Assembly (NCBI GenBank): GCA_934272785.1
Contig: CAKQSE010000004.1
Coordinates: 14,209 to 78,208, forward strand
From: an uncultured Alphaproteobacteria bacterium
Lineage (GTDB): Bacteria > Pseudomonadota > Alphaproteobacteria > Rs-D84
DNA length: 64,000 nucleotides
Reading direction: 5' to 3'
Shown: positions 45,562 to 55,397 of the stretch, in pieces
Layout: each line of letters starts with the position of its first letter
How positions within the stretch are numbered: the first letter of the stretch is position 1
Notes under the pieces: model-generated
Told to the model about the DNA's origin: nothing
The model's database searches: none
Seen by the model: the letters and a program-made list of their open reading frames with translations, nothing else
Made by a program: the position numbers and the translations under genes

Positions 45562-46323
45562 TTATTGTTTTTCCATAACTTTTGACAATTTCGCACGCAA
45601 CTTTTTCATATCGTCGTATTTGGTGAACTTGCCCTTTTCAGCGATAGAAATGTCACCGCTTTCTTCGGACACGACCAAGACTGTTGCACTGGACACCTCG
45701 GACAGGCCCAACGCCGCACGATGACGCGTGCCATATTTCCAATTCAGGTTATTTTGCGACAACGGCAAAATTCCACCCGCGTATGCAATACGTTCATTTT
45801 CAATTATAACCGCACCGTCATGCAATGGTGTTTTATTAAAGAATATCGTCAGCAATAATTCACTGGTGATAATCGCATCAATGCGAACGCCTTTTTTCTC
45901 GATGGCACTCTCGTCCAATGTTGTTGGGAATACAATCAATGCACCGGTATGTTTGGCCGACATATATTCAACCGCGCTGCAAATCGCGTCCAGGCTGCGT
46001 GTATCCTTGGTTGTGACGCCCCCCTTGCGGAACATTCGGGACCAGCCCTCTATATTCCCCATCAGTGCCATAAACTTGCGCAATTCTGGTTGGAATATAA
46101 CAATCAACCCCAGTGACAAGAACAACGCCGTCCAATGCAAAAATCCGCCCAGCAAATCTAAATGCGCCCACGTTAAAACGAAACTGGTGAACCACAACGC
46201 CGCCAGCCCCAGCAACCCGCGCACCAACCGTTCAGATGATGTGTTTTGAATAAAACTTCTGTAAAACAGCCATACAAAGACCGCAATTATCAGAATTTGA
46301 ATCAGCCCCAGCCAATTAAACAT
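45562..46323 (-). CDS. cdaA: Diadenylate cyclase, CdaA type
   Basis: Makes cyclic di-AMP from two ATP. 253 residues: three membrane helices (about 5-22, 36-54, 64-79), then the DAC domain with the catalytic LHDGAVII (DGA about 169-171) and GTRHRAALGLSE (RHR about 200-202). Both motifs are intact. No CdaR or GlmM neighbour as in Firmicutes. It begins 10 bases after the AsmA gene, so it is in that operon. Cyclic di-AMP is uncommon in alphaproteobacteria. Confidence 0.9.
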   Translation of the reverse strand: MFNWLGLIQILIIAVFVWLFYRSFIQNTSSERLVRGLLGLAALWFTSFVLTWAHLDLLGGFLHWTALFLSLGLIVIFQPELRKFMALMGNIEGWSRMFRKGGVTTKDTRSLDAICSAVEYMSAKHTGALIVFPTTLDESAIEKKGVRIDAIITSELLLTIFFNKTPLHDGAVIIENERIAYAGGILPLSQNNLNWKYGTRHRAALGLSEVSSATVLVVSEESGDISIAEKGKFTKYDDMKKLRAKLSKVMEKQ

Positions 46324-46333
46324 TTTTATCTCC

Positions 46334-48460
46334 TTATGATTTTGTGTTATTTTCTTCTTTGTTTTGTTCTTCTGTAACCTGTTGCGTTGATGTTATAACA
46401 GTTTTTTCCAAATCTGCAACTGGTATATTCAACCAATCGGGATCATCACGCATTGGTGGCGCACCACGCGACATCGCCGTTTCACACGGATGTTCATCCG
46501 CCAGCCAGTTTTCCAACAAATCCCCAGCCAGCAGCCCGACGCCCGCACCCGCAACCAGGCCAATTCCACCGGTAAATGGTGCCAACAACAGACCCAACCC
46601 TGTTGCCGACGCAACCTTGCCAGCGACAGCCGCGCCACTGATTTTTATATCGGGTTCCGCCAGGTTTCCGGTTATTTCAATCGAATTCACAACATTTCCG
46701 GTCAGCGACAATTTAATGCCACGCACCGGCACCGTCGTCAATGCCATTTTTAACTTTTCCTTGCCCAAATCCAGACTGCCCGCCAGGCGCAGATTTATTG
46801 CATTTGTTTCAACCGCGACACCCTGTTGCGTTTCAGCAACGCCATCACGGAATTTTGTATTCAACGCGACGCACGATATCTTCATTTGATTGTATTTCTT
46901 TTCAGACCGGAACATATCCTGGACACTGTGACGCAACGTGGTCAAGAAATCCGTCCCATACATATATGCGACCAACGCCGAATGCGCATATCCCGCGCCC
47001 GACGATTTCACCTGGACCGGACCGGTCGCGGTCGCCATCAATTCAGACAGCGTTGTCCCATTTCCCTGTAAATACGCATCAATATTCGTTGGCAAATCCG
47101 ACAACAGGTCCGTTTCGCGCACCTGGGTCAATATTTTACCCACACTGATATCACGCCCACGCGCCGCGGCGATTACGAAATAGCGACCCTCGCCATCAAT
47201 GTTGGCGTCCGCGCCAATTGTGATTTTGCCGCCACCCATCGAAACATCGCCATCAACACGCGCAACCCCATCGGCCAATTTTGCACGCACATCAATATCA
47301 CTGATGGCCAGGTCACGATACACAACCAATTTGCCGATTTTGACATTCAGATTTATGTTAAAATTACGCAATTCTTTCCCAAACAGTGGCGTATCTTTGA
47401 ACACGTTCAAATCACGTTTCGGACGCACCCATGTGCCCTGATACCATTCTGGAAATACCTGGGTCAGATTGATGGACTTTGATTCAACATTGGCATTTAT
47501 CGCAATACGGGGACGGCCCCAATCCACACTGCCCGACAGGCGCACTTCGTTCCCACGGACCGAAAACGACGATTTGCGCAATGTCAATTTTGTGCGATCC
47601 AGACCGCCGGCAATATTCACGCGCATTGTCGGAATCTGGGTTAAATCCAATTGCAGCAACCGCCCCACCGCCGACACATCAGGAATATCGCCCTTGATAA
47701 CAAAATCAATCGGGGCGCGGCTGGTTCCTTCCAGTGCGATATCCGCAATCAGTGCGTCCCCGCCCGTTGAAAACGCCACACGCACCGGATACACACGCCG
47801 TTCAGCATTGTATTCATAATATGACAATATAAATGGGAATACATCATCGCCATTTTTTATCCACCCGGTGTATTCACGCGTATCATCGCGCGGAACATAG
47901 CGTAATGAAAAATCCGCCAGTGAATATTTTTTATCAAACACATGCGCGGTCAGATTTCGCACCTCTACCCCGCCCAGGCCCGGATCTTCGAACGGGAATT
48001 TCTTTGGTCCAGTGTCGGAATCATCTTTGGATTCTTCTTCTGTTTTCTTTTGATTCATTACAACCGAATATTCGCCCGCGGCATTTTTTTCCAGACAAAC
48101 ATCTGCATCATAAATTTTAACATTTTGAATCGTCGGCATTGGTCGGAACAGTGACAACAAATCCAACGTAACGTCTATCTTTTCGGCACTGAACGCATAT
48201 TTGTGCTTTGCCCATTCGGCATTTGGCACGCGCACCTGGTTTAGTTCAATACGCGGACGCAGTGAAAATTTCCACGACACATCGCCTGCAATTTCAACCG
48301 GCATACCGGTGGCATTGCGCAATATAGACAAAACATTTCCGCGCAATGTTTCCAAATTCACCTGGCTGAGTGCGATAAAGAACGCAACCAACAACCCGCC
48401 AAAGAACAGGACGATAACGCGCGCAATCATTAAAAATTTTCTTTTTCTTCTGGTTTTCAC
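46334..48460 (-). CDS. AsmA-family outer-membrane assembly protein
   Basis: 708 residues from a GTG at 48460 with a G-rich ribosome-binding site; an in-frame ATG at 48430 is possible. N-terminal membrane helix about 12-35, AsmA N-terminal part (GMPVEIAGDVSWKFSLRPRIEL), long beta-sheet-rich centre, AsmA-like C-terminal part (GVAVETNAINLRLAGSLDLG), then a glycine-rich membrane-like stretch and VTEEQNKEENNTKS. AsmA relatives move phospholipids to the outer membrane. Shares an operon with cdaA. Confidence 0.82.
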   Translation of the reverse strand: MKTRRKRKFLMIARVIVLFFGGLLVAFFIALSQVNLETLRGNVLSILRNATGMPVEIAGDVSWKFSLRPRIELNQVRVPNAEWAKHKYAFSAEKIDVTLDLLSLFRPMPTIQNVKIYDADVCLEKNAAGEYSVVMNQKKTEEESKDDSDTGPKKFPFEDPGLGGVEVRNLTAHVFDKKYSLADFSLRYVPRDDTREYTGWIKNGDDVFPFILSYYEYNAERRVYPVRVAFSTGGDALIADIALEGTSRAPIDFVIKGDIPDVSAVGRLLQLDLTQIPTMRVNIAGGLDRTKLTLRKSSFSVRGNEVRLSGSVDWGRPRIAINANVESKSINLTQVFPEWYQGTWVRPKRDLNVFKDTPLFGKELRNFNINLNVKIGKLVVYRDLAISDIDVRAKLADGVARVDGDVSMGGGKITIGADANIDGEGRYFVIAAARGRDISVGKILTQVRETDLLSDLPTNIDAYLQGNGTTLSELMATATGPVQVKSSGAGYAHSALVAYMYGTDFLTTLRHSVQDMFRSEKKYNQMKISCVALNTKFRDGVAETQQGVAVETNAINLRLAGSLDLGKEKLKMALTTVPVRGIKLSLTGNVVNSIEITGNLAEPDIKISGAAVAGKVASATGLGLLLAPFTGGIGLVAGAGVGLLAGDLLENWLADEHPCETAMSRGAPPMRDDPDWLNIPVADLEKTVITSTQQVTEEQNKEENNTKS

Positions 48461-48477
48461 CCCTGTTTCCCCCAGGA

Positions 48478-49446
48478 TTATGGTAACTGGAATTCAAAAA
48501 ATTCCATAACCTGTGTCATAAATGCCGGCGGCGTTGCACGAAATGTCATTATGCGCCCCGTTGTCGGATGCTGGAACGTCAATTGATATGCAAACAAAAA
48601 CAAATTATTTGTCGCCATCACACCACCCAGTGCATCTGGCGCACCGCGCCCGGCACCATACAACGCATCACCAACAATCGGCGCATTTAGCACCAGTGCA
48701 CTGTGCACACGCAATTGATGTGTGCGGCCGGTTTTCGGCGAAAACATAACCCACGACAGATGTTCGCCCGCCGTTGCCAGAACCTGGTATTCCGTGATTG
48801 CGCGTTGGGGCCGCTGGCCCGTGCCATTGTTCACACGGACTGGGGTGTCAAAAACCTGGCCCCGCGTCATATAATCGTCAATCGTTCCGCGTGGCGGTTT
48901 TACATCGCCGTTTAATAAAGCCAAATATTCCTTGTGCGCGGTTTTTGCCTGGAACGCGGTTGCCAAATTTTGCGCCGCATGCAGATTTTTTGCCACCACC
49001 AACAGGCCCGATGTTTCCCGATCCAAACGATGAACCAACGAAATCTTGTCATACGGGAACAATGCCGCCGCCATTTTATCCACAGATTTGCGGATTCCGC
49101 TGCCCCCCTGGACCGCCAGGCCGGCCGGCTTGTTAAAAACAACAATATCATCATCGCTGTGAATTATGCACTTGCGCAATTCTTCCAGGTCGCTAAGTGT
49201 GAAATTATCGCCACTTTCTGTTTTCTTGGTCCGCACAGCATATCCGGCAATTGTTGGTGGCACACGCACCGCATCACCGGCACGTAAAAATTCCTGGCCA
49301 TGGACACGGCGTGAATTCACACGAATCTGTCCCCCACGGCACAGCCGATAAAACTCGCGCTGGGGCATAGATGGGAAATTGCGCAAGAACCAGCGCAATA
49401 AACGCACGCCATCTTCGGTCTGGGGAACTGTGATTACATCTGCCAT
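48478..49446 (-). CDS. RluC/RluD-type 23S rRNA pseudouridine synthase
   Basis: 322 residues. N-terminal S4 domain (about 15-60: FLRNFPSMPQREFYRLCRGG), then the RluA-type catalytic core with VHRLDRETSGLLVVAK carrying the catalytic Asp, and GRTHQLRVH. The S4 domain favours RluC or RluD over RluA. Which uridine it modifies is not readable. It sits 17 bases before the AsmA gene. Confidence 0.88.
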   Translation of the reverse strand: MADVITVPQTEDGVRLLRWFLRNFPSMPQREFYRLCRGGQIRVNSRRVHGQEFLRAGDAVRVPPTIAGYAVRTKKTESGDNFTLSDLEELRKCIIHSDDDIVVFNKPAGLAVQGGSGIRKSVDKMAAALFPYDKISLVHRLDRETSGLLVVAKNLHAAQNLATAFQAKTAHKEYLALLNGDVKPPRGTIDDYMTRGQVFDTPVRVNNGTGQRPQRAITEYQVLATAGEHLSWVMFSPKTGRTHQLRVHSALVLNAPIVGDALYGAGRGAPDALGGVMATNNLFLFAYQLTFQHPTTGRIMTFRATPPAFMTQVMEFFEFQLP

Positions 49447-49459
49447 TTACAAACGCCCA

Positions 49460-49924
49460 TTATTCACCGTATGTTATCTGGACGCTGTTTGTCGCGCCGG
49501 CACGATTACAATCGCCGACCGCACCGCCCTGTTTGCCATTAGACGCGGCATATCCAACCGAATCGGACCATGCCTTGGTCACAAAGTATTCGCAATCTGA
49601 TTGCGACAGACCATCAATCGAAACCACAAACTGGCGCGAATTGGCCGGATCAACCGCCAATGTGTATGTCCCGCCATATGGGTTTTTATTCGTCATACCA
49701 ATTGCACCAAATATCGTTGAATTGTTGATGTGTGAATAGTCATCAAATTCGCCCAGCAGCGTGCGAACCTGGGTCACCATTTGGACCACTTCGTCATTGA
49801 CGGCATTGCGTTTCTGGGTCCGCATTGCGGTTGAAATCATACCAATCGCGCCAACGGTAATAACGCCCATAATTGCCAACACGCCCAACATTTCAATCAT
49901 TGAACGACCAGATTCTTGTCTCAT
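49460..49924 (-). CDS. Type IV prepilin-like protein
   Basis: 154 residues from the ATG at 49924, the one with AGGGG at proper spacing. A class III signal: ESGRSMIEMLGVLAIMGVI, in which E stands at +5 after the cleaved glycine, but the first mature residue is R rather than the usual F. The mature part has a C-terminal disulphide candidate (C about 113 and C about 141). No pilus assembly genes are in the window. Leads the RluC-AsmA-CdaA run. Confidence 0.75.
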   Translation of the reverse strand: MRQESGRSMIEMLGVLAIMGVITVGAIGMISTAMRTQKRNAVNDEVVQMVTQVRTLLGEFDDYSHINNSTIFGAIGMTNKNPYGGTYTLAVDPANSRQFVVSIDGLSQSDCEYFVTKAWSDSVGYAASNGKQGGAVGDCNRAGATNSVQITYGE

Positions 49925-49974
49925 ATTCATATCCCCTATTTGCTATTTGTTTTTTTTATTTTATCATAATTGGC

Positions 49975-51396
49975 ATGAATATTCAATTTTCTGATTTGAT
50001 TGAAAACAGTCCCAATGCCCCCGGCGTCTATAAAATGTATGACGCCGATGGTGCGTTGCTATACGTTGGCAAGGCCAAGAATTTGGCCAATCGCCTGCGC
50101 CAATACGTGGACGTGTCAAAATTGGAATTGCACAAACAGGTCATGCGCAGCCTGGTTACGCGCGTTGATTGGGAAATCGTTCCGACCGAATCGGATGCAC
50201 TGATACGGGAACAGGAATTGATTAAAACCCTGCGTCCCAAATACAACATTATGCTGACCGATGGGAAAATGTACCCGATGTTGGCATTGACCAATTCGGA
50301 ATATCCGCGTCTGTTGAAATTCCGCGGCAAGATATCCCAGCGTCGTGACGTATACGGTCCATATCCATCGGTCGGCGCACTGAACGAAACGATAAAAACA
50401 ATTCAAAAAGTGTGCCAGATTCGCACATGCACCGATACGTTTATGCGCAATCGCGCGCGACCATGTTTGTTACACCAAATTGGTCGGTGCAGTGCGCCAT
50501 GCGTTTTACCACAATCAGACTATAACGCACGCGTCAGCCTGGCGCGCCGAATCCTGACTGGGGACAGTGAACCAATCATCGCCGATTTAACGCAACAGAT
50601 GCAAAAATTTGCCGCCGAAATGGATTTTGAATCCGCCGCCGCGGTGCGCGATAAAATTGCCGAATTGACCCACACATCAAATCGCGGTATACAGCGCAAA
50701 CGTGCACATAGCGCAGATTTTGACTGGGCAAATGCAACCGATGATTTGGAAAAATTTTTGGGGCTGAAAATATCCATGGCGGGAGTATTTGATAACTCGC
50801 ATTTATTCGGACGAAATGCGGTCGGTGCAATGATTACATTTGGTCACGATGGATTTATAAAAACAGGATACCGACACTTTAAATTACGCAATGCCGCGGC
50901 CGCCGGAAATGATATTGCAATGATGGCCGAATTTGTGTCGCGCGCGACACAAAAAAACAATCTGGATTTAATAATTGTTGACGGTGGCATGGCCCAGTGG
51001 CGAATCGCACACAGCGTTGCACCAAATATTCCTGTCCTGGGTGTCACCAAGGGCGAGGTTCGCAACGGTGACGAACACTTTATTATGCCCGACGGCACCG
51101 TAAATCGTGACGTGCCCAAGGATTCAAAACTGTTTCTGTTGCTGCGCGCCGTCCGGGACGAGGCACATCGTTTTGTCATAACATATCACCGCACCGTGCG
51201 CGCCAAGACGATGACATCGTCTGTTTTGGACGACATCGAGGATATTGGTCCCAAACGCAAGCACGCCCTGTTGACGCATTTTGGGTCGGTTCGGGCGATA
51301 TCAGATGCCGATATGCCCGCATTGTTACGCGTGCCAGGACTGGGGCAAAGCGCGGCTGAAAAAATTTATGCATATTTCCATTCTGGGGTGGTATAA
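49975..51396 (+). CDS. uvrC: Excinuclease ABC subunit C, short form
   Basis: Dual-incision nuclease of nucleotide excision repair. 473 residues against about 600 in most UvrC. Present: GIY-YIG domain (PGVYKMYDADGALLYVGK, about 16-33), the cysteine region LHQIGRCSAPCV, the UVR motif (EMDFESAAAVRDKIAEL), the RNase H-like nuclease (FDNSHLFG, IIVDGGMAQ, RDEAHRF) and C-terminal helix-hairpin-helix. The stretch of about 120-140 residues normally between UVR and nuclease is missing. The TATCAT box lies seven bases before the ATG and no ribosome-binding site is seen, so it may be leaderless. Confidence 0.88.
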   Translation: MNIQFSDLIENSPNAPGVYKMYDADGALLYVGKAKNLANRLRQYVDVSKLELHKQVMRSLVTRVDWEIVPTESDALIREQELIKTLRPKYNIMLTDGKMYPMLALTNSEYPRLLKFRGKISQRRDVYGPYPSVGALNETIKTIQKVCQIRTCTDTFMRNRARPCLLHQIGRCSAPCVLPQSDYNARVSLARRILTGDSEPIIADLTQQMQKFAAEMDFESAAAVRDKIAELTHTSNRGIQRKRAHSADFDWANATDDLEKFLGLKISMAGVFDNSHLFGRNAVGAMITFGHDGFIKTGYRHFKLRNAAAAGNDIAMMAEFVSRATQKNNLDLIIVDGGMAQWRIAHSVAPNIPVLGVTKGEVRNGDEHFIMPDGTVNRDVPKDSKLFLLLRAVRDEAHRFVITYHRTVRAKTMTSSVLDDIEDIGPKRKHALLTHFGSVRAISDADMPALLRVPGLGQSAAEKIYAYFHSGVV

Positions 51397-51435
51397 TATG
51401 GGTATTCATGATTTATAAGAAAAAAGGAGTAAAAC

Positions 51436-52035
51436 ATGAAATTCTTTGTGAACTTTTTATCTGCATTCCGCATTGCAGCGGCATTTGCGATAATCCCGAC
51501 AATCATGTTCGGTATGTACAAGACGACATTTATCCTGTATGTACTGGCGGCGGCATCCGATTGGTTTGACGGATACCTGGCCCGAAAATATGATGTGTGC
51601 AGCAAATTGGGCGGTGTGATGGATCACATTGGCGACAAATTATTGGTTTGCAACACACTGATTATGTTGGCGGTAATGATGCCGGTTTGGTTCGTGGTTG
51701 TTCCAATCATATTGATGATTGCCCGCGAATTGTATATCAGTGGCCTGCGCGAATTCCTGGGCACCCAGAAAATTGAAATGCCTGTTCCCAAGGCGCGCTT
51801 TTCCATGGGCAAAGTAAAGACAACATTTCAAATGATTACGATCGCGGCGTTCTTGGGCGTATTTGCAATTGGCACATTGATTACACCACAAACGACCAGC
51901 CGTTTTGTTATGTATATGATTTATGCCCTGCCCCAGATTGGCATTTGGGGTCTGTGGATTTCACTGGGCGCATCCTTGTTCAGTGCCACACAATACACAC
52001 GCACATTTGCAGAAAAATTAAAGAAAATTAAATAA
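51436..52035 (+). CDS. pgsA: CDP-diacylglycerol-glycerol-3-phosphate 3-phosphatidyltransferase
   Basis: First step of phosphatidylglycerol synthesis. 199 residues with five or so membrane helices. CDP-alcohol motif: DGYLARKYDVCSKLGGVMD followed by HIGDK, i.e. D-G-x2-A-R-x8-G-x3-D-x3-D. AAAAGGAG precedes the ATG. Starts 39 bases after uvrC on the same strand. Confidence 0.93.
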   Translation: MKFFVNFLSAFRIAAAFAIIPTIMFGMYKTTFILYVLAAASDWFDGYLARKYDVCSKLGGVMDHIGDKLLVCNTLIMLAVMMPVWFVVVPIILMIARELYISGLREFLGTQKIEMPVPKARFSMGKVKTTFQMITIAAFLGVFAIGTLITPQTTSRFVMYMIYALPQIGIWGLWISLGASLFSATQYTRTFAEKLKKIK

Positions 52036-52069
52036 TAAAAATACCGGCAAAACTGCCGGTATTTTTTTT
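52036..52069 (+). terminator. Intrinsic terminator after pgsA
   Basis: ATACCGGCA, loop, TGCCGGTAT, then eight T. Confidence 0.85.
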
Positions 52070-52074
52070 GCCGT

Positions 52075-52120
52075 AAAAAAATGCGCTATGTGCACGGTTT
52101 CCTGCACATAGCGCGTTTTT
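52075..52120. terminator. Terminator hairpin after dnaJ
   Basis: GCGCTATGTGCA (52083-52094) pairs perfectly with TGCACATAGCGC (52103-52114) across eight bases; A-run on the left and T-run on the right, so it can act in both directions, mainly for dnaJ on the minus strand. Confidence 0.8.
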
Positions 52121-53246
52121 AGAACCATCCTTTTTTAGCTGGTTTTGTTTCTGCAAATTCGGTCAAAATCTTCTTTTGTTTTTCGGTCAATTTTGTTGGA
52201 ACATGAACGCCAACTGAAATATACAAATCACCAAAACCGCCACTGCGTCCTGTGGGCATACCGTGACCACGAACGCGCAATTTTTCACCGACCTGGGTGC
52301 CAGACGGAACCTTGACCGATAACTTTTTATCGTCAATGGTTTCAACCTCTATCTCGCCCCCCAGTGCCAATGTTGTGAACGGTATATCAATGTGCGAAAT
52401 CAAATCCGCACCATTGCGTTCAAAACGTGCATCGGGTGCGATATGAATATCCAAATAGAAATCACCAGGTGTGCCACCATTGGGTGCGGCCTCGCCCTGG
52501 CCGGCCAGACGCAGACGCGTGCCATCATCAACACCGGCTGGGATTTTTACATCCAGTGTTCTGGACTTGTGCACCGTGCCCGTGCCATCGCACGCGGTGC
52601 ATTTTTTATCAATCTTGCGCCCCAGGCCGCCACAATCCGGACACGGCGTTTCCATGGCGAAAAATCCCTGGCGCGTGTGAACATATCCCGAACCGCCACA
52701 TGTTTTGCACACCGGTGCCGGCTTGCCATCGGCGGTGCCATTGCCACCACATTTTTCGCATGTCACATTACTGGAAAACTTTACAGTATGTGTTGTGCCA
52801 AAATATGCATCACGCAGTGATATTGTCACATCGTCCAGCAAATCGCGTCCGCGGTTTTGTTGCGCGGCGCGCCCACCACCAAAATCACCAAATCCAAAAC
52901 CACGCATAGCCTCGCGCAAGATATCGTCCATACCGGCACCGCCACCCATATCAAAGTGGAACGCACCGTTACCAAACGGATTCGCGCCGCCAAAACCCGC
53001 ACCCGCCGACGCGCCATTGCCACCGGCAAACGCCGCATCACCGAATCGGTCATATGCCGCACGTTTTTGCGGATCTTTCAGAATATCAAACGCGTTGTTT
53101 ATTTCCTTGAATTTCTCTTCGGCAGATTTATCGCCCGGATTTTTATCCGGATGATATTGCATAACCAATTTATGGTATGCCTTTTTAATATCAGCGTCCG
53201 ACGCATCGCGCGCGACGCCCAAAACTTCGTATGGATTTTTATTCAT
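52119..53246 (-). CDS. dnaJ: Chaperone DnaJ
   Basis: Hsp40 partner of DnaK. 375 residues from the ATG at 53246. J domain with HPD in KLVMQYHPDKNPG, a G-rich stretch (GFGDFGGGRAAQ), four CxxCxGxG zinc repeats (CEKCGGNG, CKTCGGSG, CPDCGGLG, CTACDGTG) and C-terminal peptide-binding domains. dnaK is not in the window. Confidence 0.97.
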   Translation of the reverse strand: MNKNPYEVLGVARDASDADIKKAYHKLVMQYHPDKNPGDKSAEEKFKEINNAFDILKDPQKRAAYDRFGDAAFAGGNGASAGAGFGGANPFGNGAFHFDMGGGAGMDDILREAMRGFGFGDFGGGRAAQQNRGRDLLDDVTISLRDAYFGTTHTVKFSSNVTCEKCGGNGTADGKPAPVCKTCGGSGYVHTRQGFFAMETPCPDCGGLGRKIDKKCTACDGTGTVHKSRTLDVKIPAGVDDGTRLRLAGQGEAAPNGGTPGDFYLDIHIAPDARFERNGADLISHIDIPFTTLALGGEIEVETIDDKKLSVKVPSGTQVGEKLRVRGHGMPTGRSGGFGDLYISVGVHVPTKLTEKQKKILTEFAETKPAKKGWF

Positions 53247-53363
53247 AATATCAGGCCTATCTATTTTCGTTGTTGAATATATAAGTCCCCAATCAGAAAA
53301 ATTCAAGCCCCGAAAACTGTTTCACTTGCGAAAAATGAAATTTTGCGCTAATAATACGGTGCT

Positions 53364-55343
53364 ATGACAGAAAATAATACACACACATATGACGCATCAG
53401 ATATCCAGGTATTAGAGGGGCTGGAACCCGTTCGCCTGCGCCCTGGGATGTATATCGGGGGCACCGATGAAAAGGCGTGGCATCACCTGCCGATTGAAAT
53501 TATGGATAACTCTATTGACGAGGCGGTTGCCGGCTTTGCCAAGAAAATCACTGTAAATCTGATTGACGCCAAGACAATTGAAATCACCGATGATGGTCGT
53601 GGTATCCCGGTTGACGAACACCCAAAATACCCCGGCAAATCCGCACTAGAGGTTATTTTGACAACCCTGCATTCGGGGGGTAAATTTAATAATAACGTTT
53701 ATAAAACCAGTGGCGGTCTGCATGGCGTGGGCAGTGCGGTTGTCAACGCATTGTCGCGCGAGATGATTGTGACTATTTCCCGCGATGGATACGAATGGCA
53801 CCAGACATTTTCACGCGGCAAAACAACGTCACCAATTACGCGCGGAAATGCCACAAAAAATCACGGGACCAAAATCCGCTTTACCATCGATGACCAGATA
53901 TTTGGTGCGAACGCCGTGTTCAAGCCGATTAAAATCTATCGTATGGCGCGTGCGAAATCGTTCCTGTCACGTGGGGTAAAAATTGATTGGCATTGCAATC
54001 CAGAATTATTGACCGAGGATATGAATATCCCCGCCGACACAACATTTTATTACCCGGGGGGTGTGGCCGATTTCTTGGACGAAAAGACCCGTGACAAGCC
54101 ACGCATTTTGCCAAAAATTTTCAGCGGCAGCGTTGATTTCCCAGATGACACGGGCCGCGTGGAATGGGCACTGACGGTGCTGACCGATGAAAACGGTGCG
54201 GCGTCTGATGATGGATTTTTCGCATCATACTGTAATACAATCGCAACCATCGACGGTGGCACACACGAAACCGGATTCAAGGCCGCAATTACCAAGGGAA
54301 TAAAGGCATACGGCGAAAAAGTAAATAACAAGGCTGCCGCAACAATCATTGGCGACGACGTATTCGATTCGGTCGCGGCGATTGTATCTGTGTTCTATAA
54401 AACACCACAATTTTTGGGCCAGACCAAGGAAAAATTATCTAATCCAGAGGTTGCCCGTTACACCGAAAACGCCCTGCGCGATCCGTGGGAAATATTCCTG
54501 GCGTCCGACCCCAAAACCGCAAATGCGTTGTTGGATTTTGTCGTGAATTTGGCCAACGCCCGTATCAAGACCAAACAGGTCAAGGATATCGCACGCAAAA
54601 CCCCGACCAAGCGCGCACGTATGCCGGCAAAACTGGCCGATTGTTCCAAGCATGGGATAGAAGGCACAGAACTGTTCATCGTCGAGGGGGAATCCGCAGG
54701 CGGCACCGCAAAACAGGCACGCGACCGCGCGACCCAGGCAATTATGCCCCTGCGTGGCAAGGTGTTAAATGTTATTTCTAATTCCGACGAACGATTCGGC
54801 GCAAACAAGGAATTAAACGAACTGATTGACATTATCGGTGCCGGCACGGCCAAGGATTGGGACGAATCCAAACTGCGTTATGAAAAAATTATCGTCATGA
54901 CCGATGCCGACGTCGACGGCAGTCATATTGCATCGCTGTTGATGGCATTTTTCTATCAGCATATGCCACAACTGATTTACGGTGGCCACCTGTATTTGTC
55001 ATGTCCGCCATTGTATAAATTCACATGCGGAACCGAATCGTTCTATGTTGACACAGACGAAGAATTGGACGCATTGCAAAACGGCAAATATAAAAATAAA
55101 AAAGTGGAAATTTCCCGATTCAAGGGTCTGGGCGAAATGATGCCGAACCAGTTAAAGGAAACAACCATGTCGCCCAAAACGCGTCGGTTGATTCGCGTCG
55201 ACCTGCCCCCGCGGACGGACGATGGCGTGGAAGACACCGAAAAAACGCGCACAATCGTTTCCGAGCTGATGGGTCGCAAGCCGGAATTCCGTTTCAAATT
55301 CATTACTGAACACGCACAATTCGTCAAAGATTTATTTGTCTGA
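53364..55343 (+). CDS. parE: DNA topoisomerase IV subunit B
   Basis: ATPase subunit that decatenates chromosomes. 659 residues. LEGLEPVRLRPGMYIGGTDEKAWHHL is the ParE form (GyrB would read YIGDT); the ATP-base Glu is in EIMDNSIDE, the Toprim domain in EGESAGGTAKQARDR and DADVDGSHIASL. The length also fits ParE rather than GyrB. TTGCGA / 17 / TAATAA lies upstream at 53326-53354, with transcription starting near the ATG; no ribosome-binding site is seen. Confidence 0.93.
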   Translation: MTENNTHTYDASDIQVLEGLEPVRLRPGMYIGGTDEKAWHHLPIEIMDNSIDEAVAGFAKKITVNLIDAKTIEITDDGRGIPVDEHPKYPGKSALEVILTTLHSGGKFNNNVYKTSGGLHGVGSAVVNALSREMIVTISRDGYEWHQTFSRGKTTSPITRGNATKNHGTKIRFTIDDQIFGANAVFKPIKIYRMARAKSFLSRGVKIDWHCNPELLTEDMNIPADTTFYYPGGVADFLDEKTRDKPRILPKIFSGSVDFPDDTGRVEWALTVLTDENGAASDDGFFASYCNTIATIDGGTHETGFKAAITKGIKAYGEKVNNKAAATIIGDDVFDSVAAIVSVFYKTPQFLGQTKEKLSNPEVARYTENALRDPWEIFLASDPKTANALLDFVVNLANARIKTKQVKDIARKTPTKRARMPAKLADCSKHGIEGTELFIVEGESAGGTAKQARDRATQAIMPLRGKVLNVISNSDERFGANKELNELIDIIGAGTAKDWDESKLRYEKIIVMTDADVDGSHIASLLMAFFYQHMPQLIYGGHLYLSCPPLYKFTCGTESFYVDTDEELDALQNGKYKNKKVEISRFKGLGEMMPNQLKETTMSPKTRRLIRVDLPPRTDDGVEDTEKTRTIVSELMGRKPEFRFKFITEHAQFVKDLFV

Positions 55344-55397
55344 CGCGCCATTGCACCCACTGTGCACGGCGCAACGTGTGCGTGACGAAATAATCAC

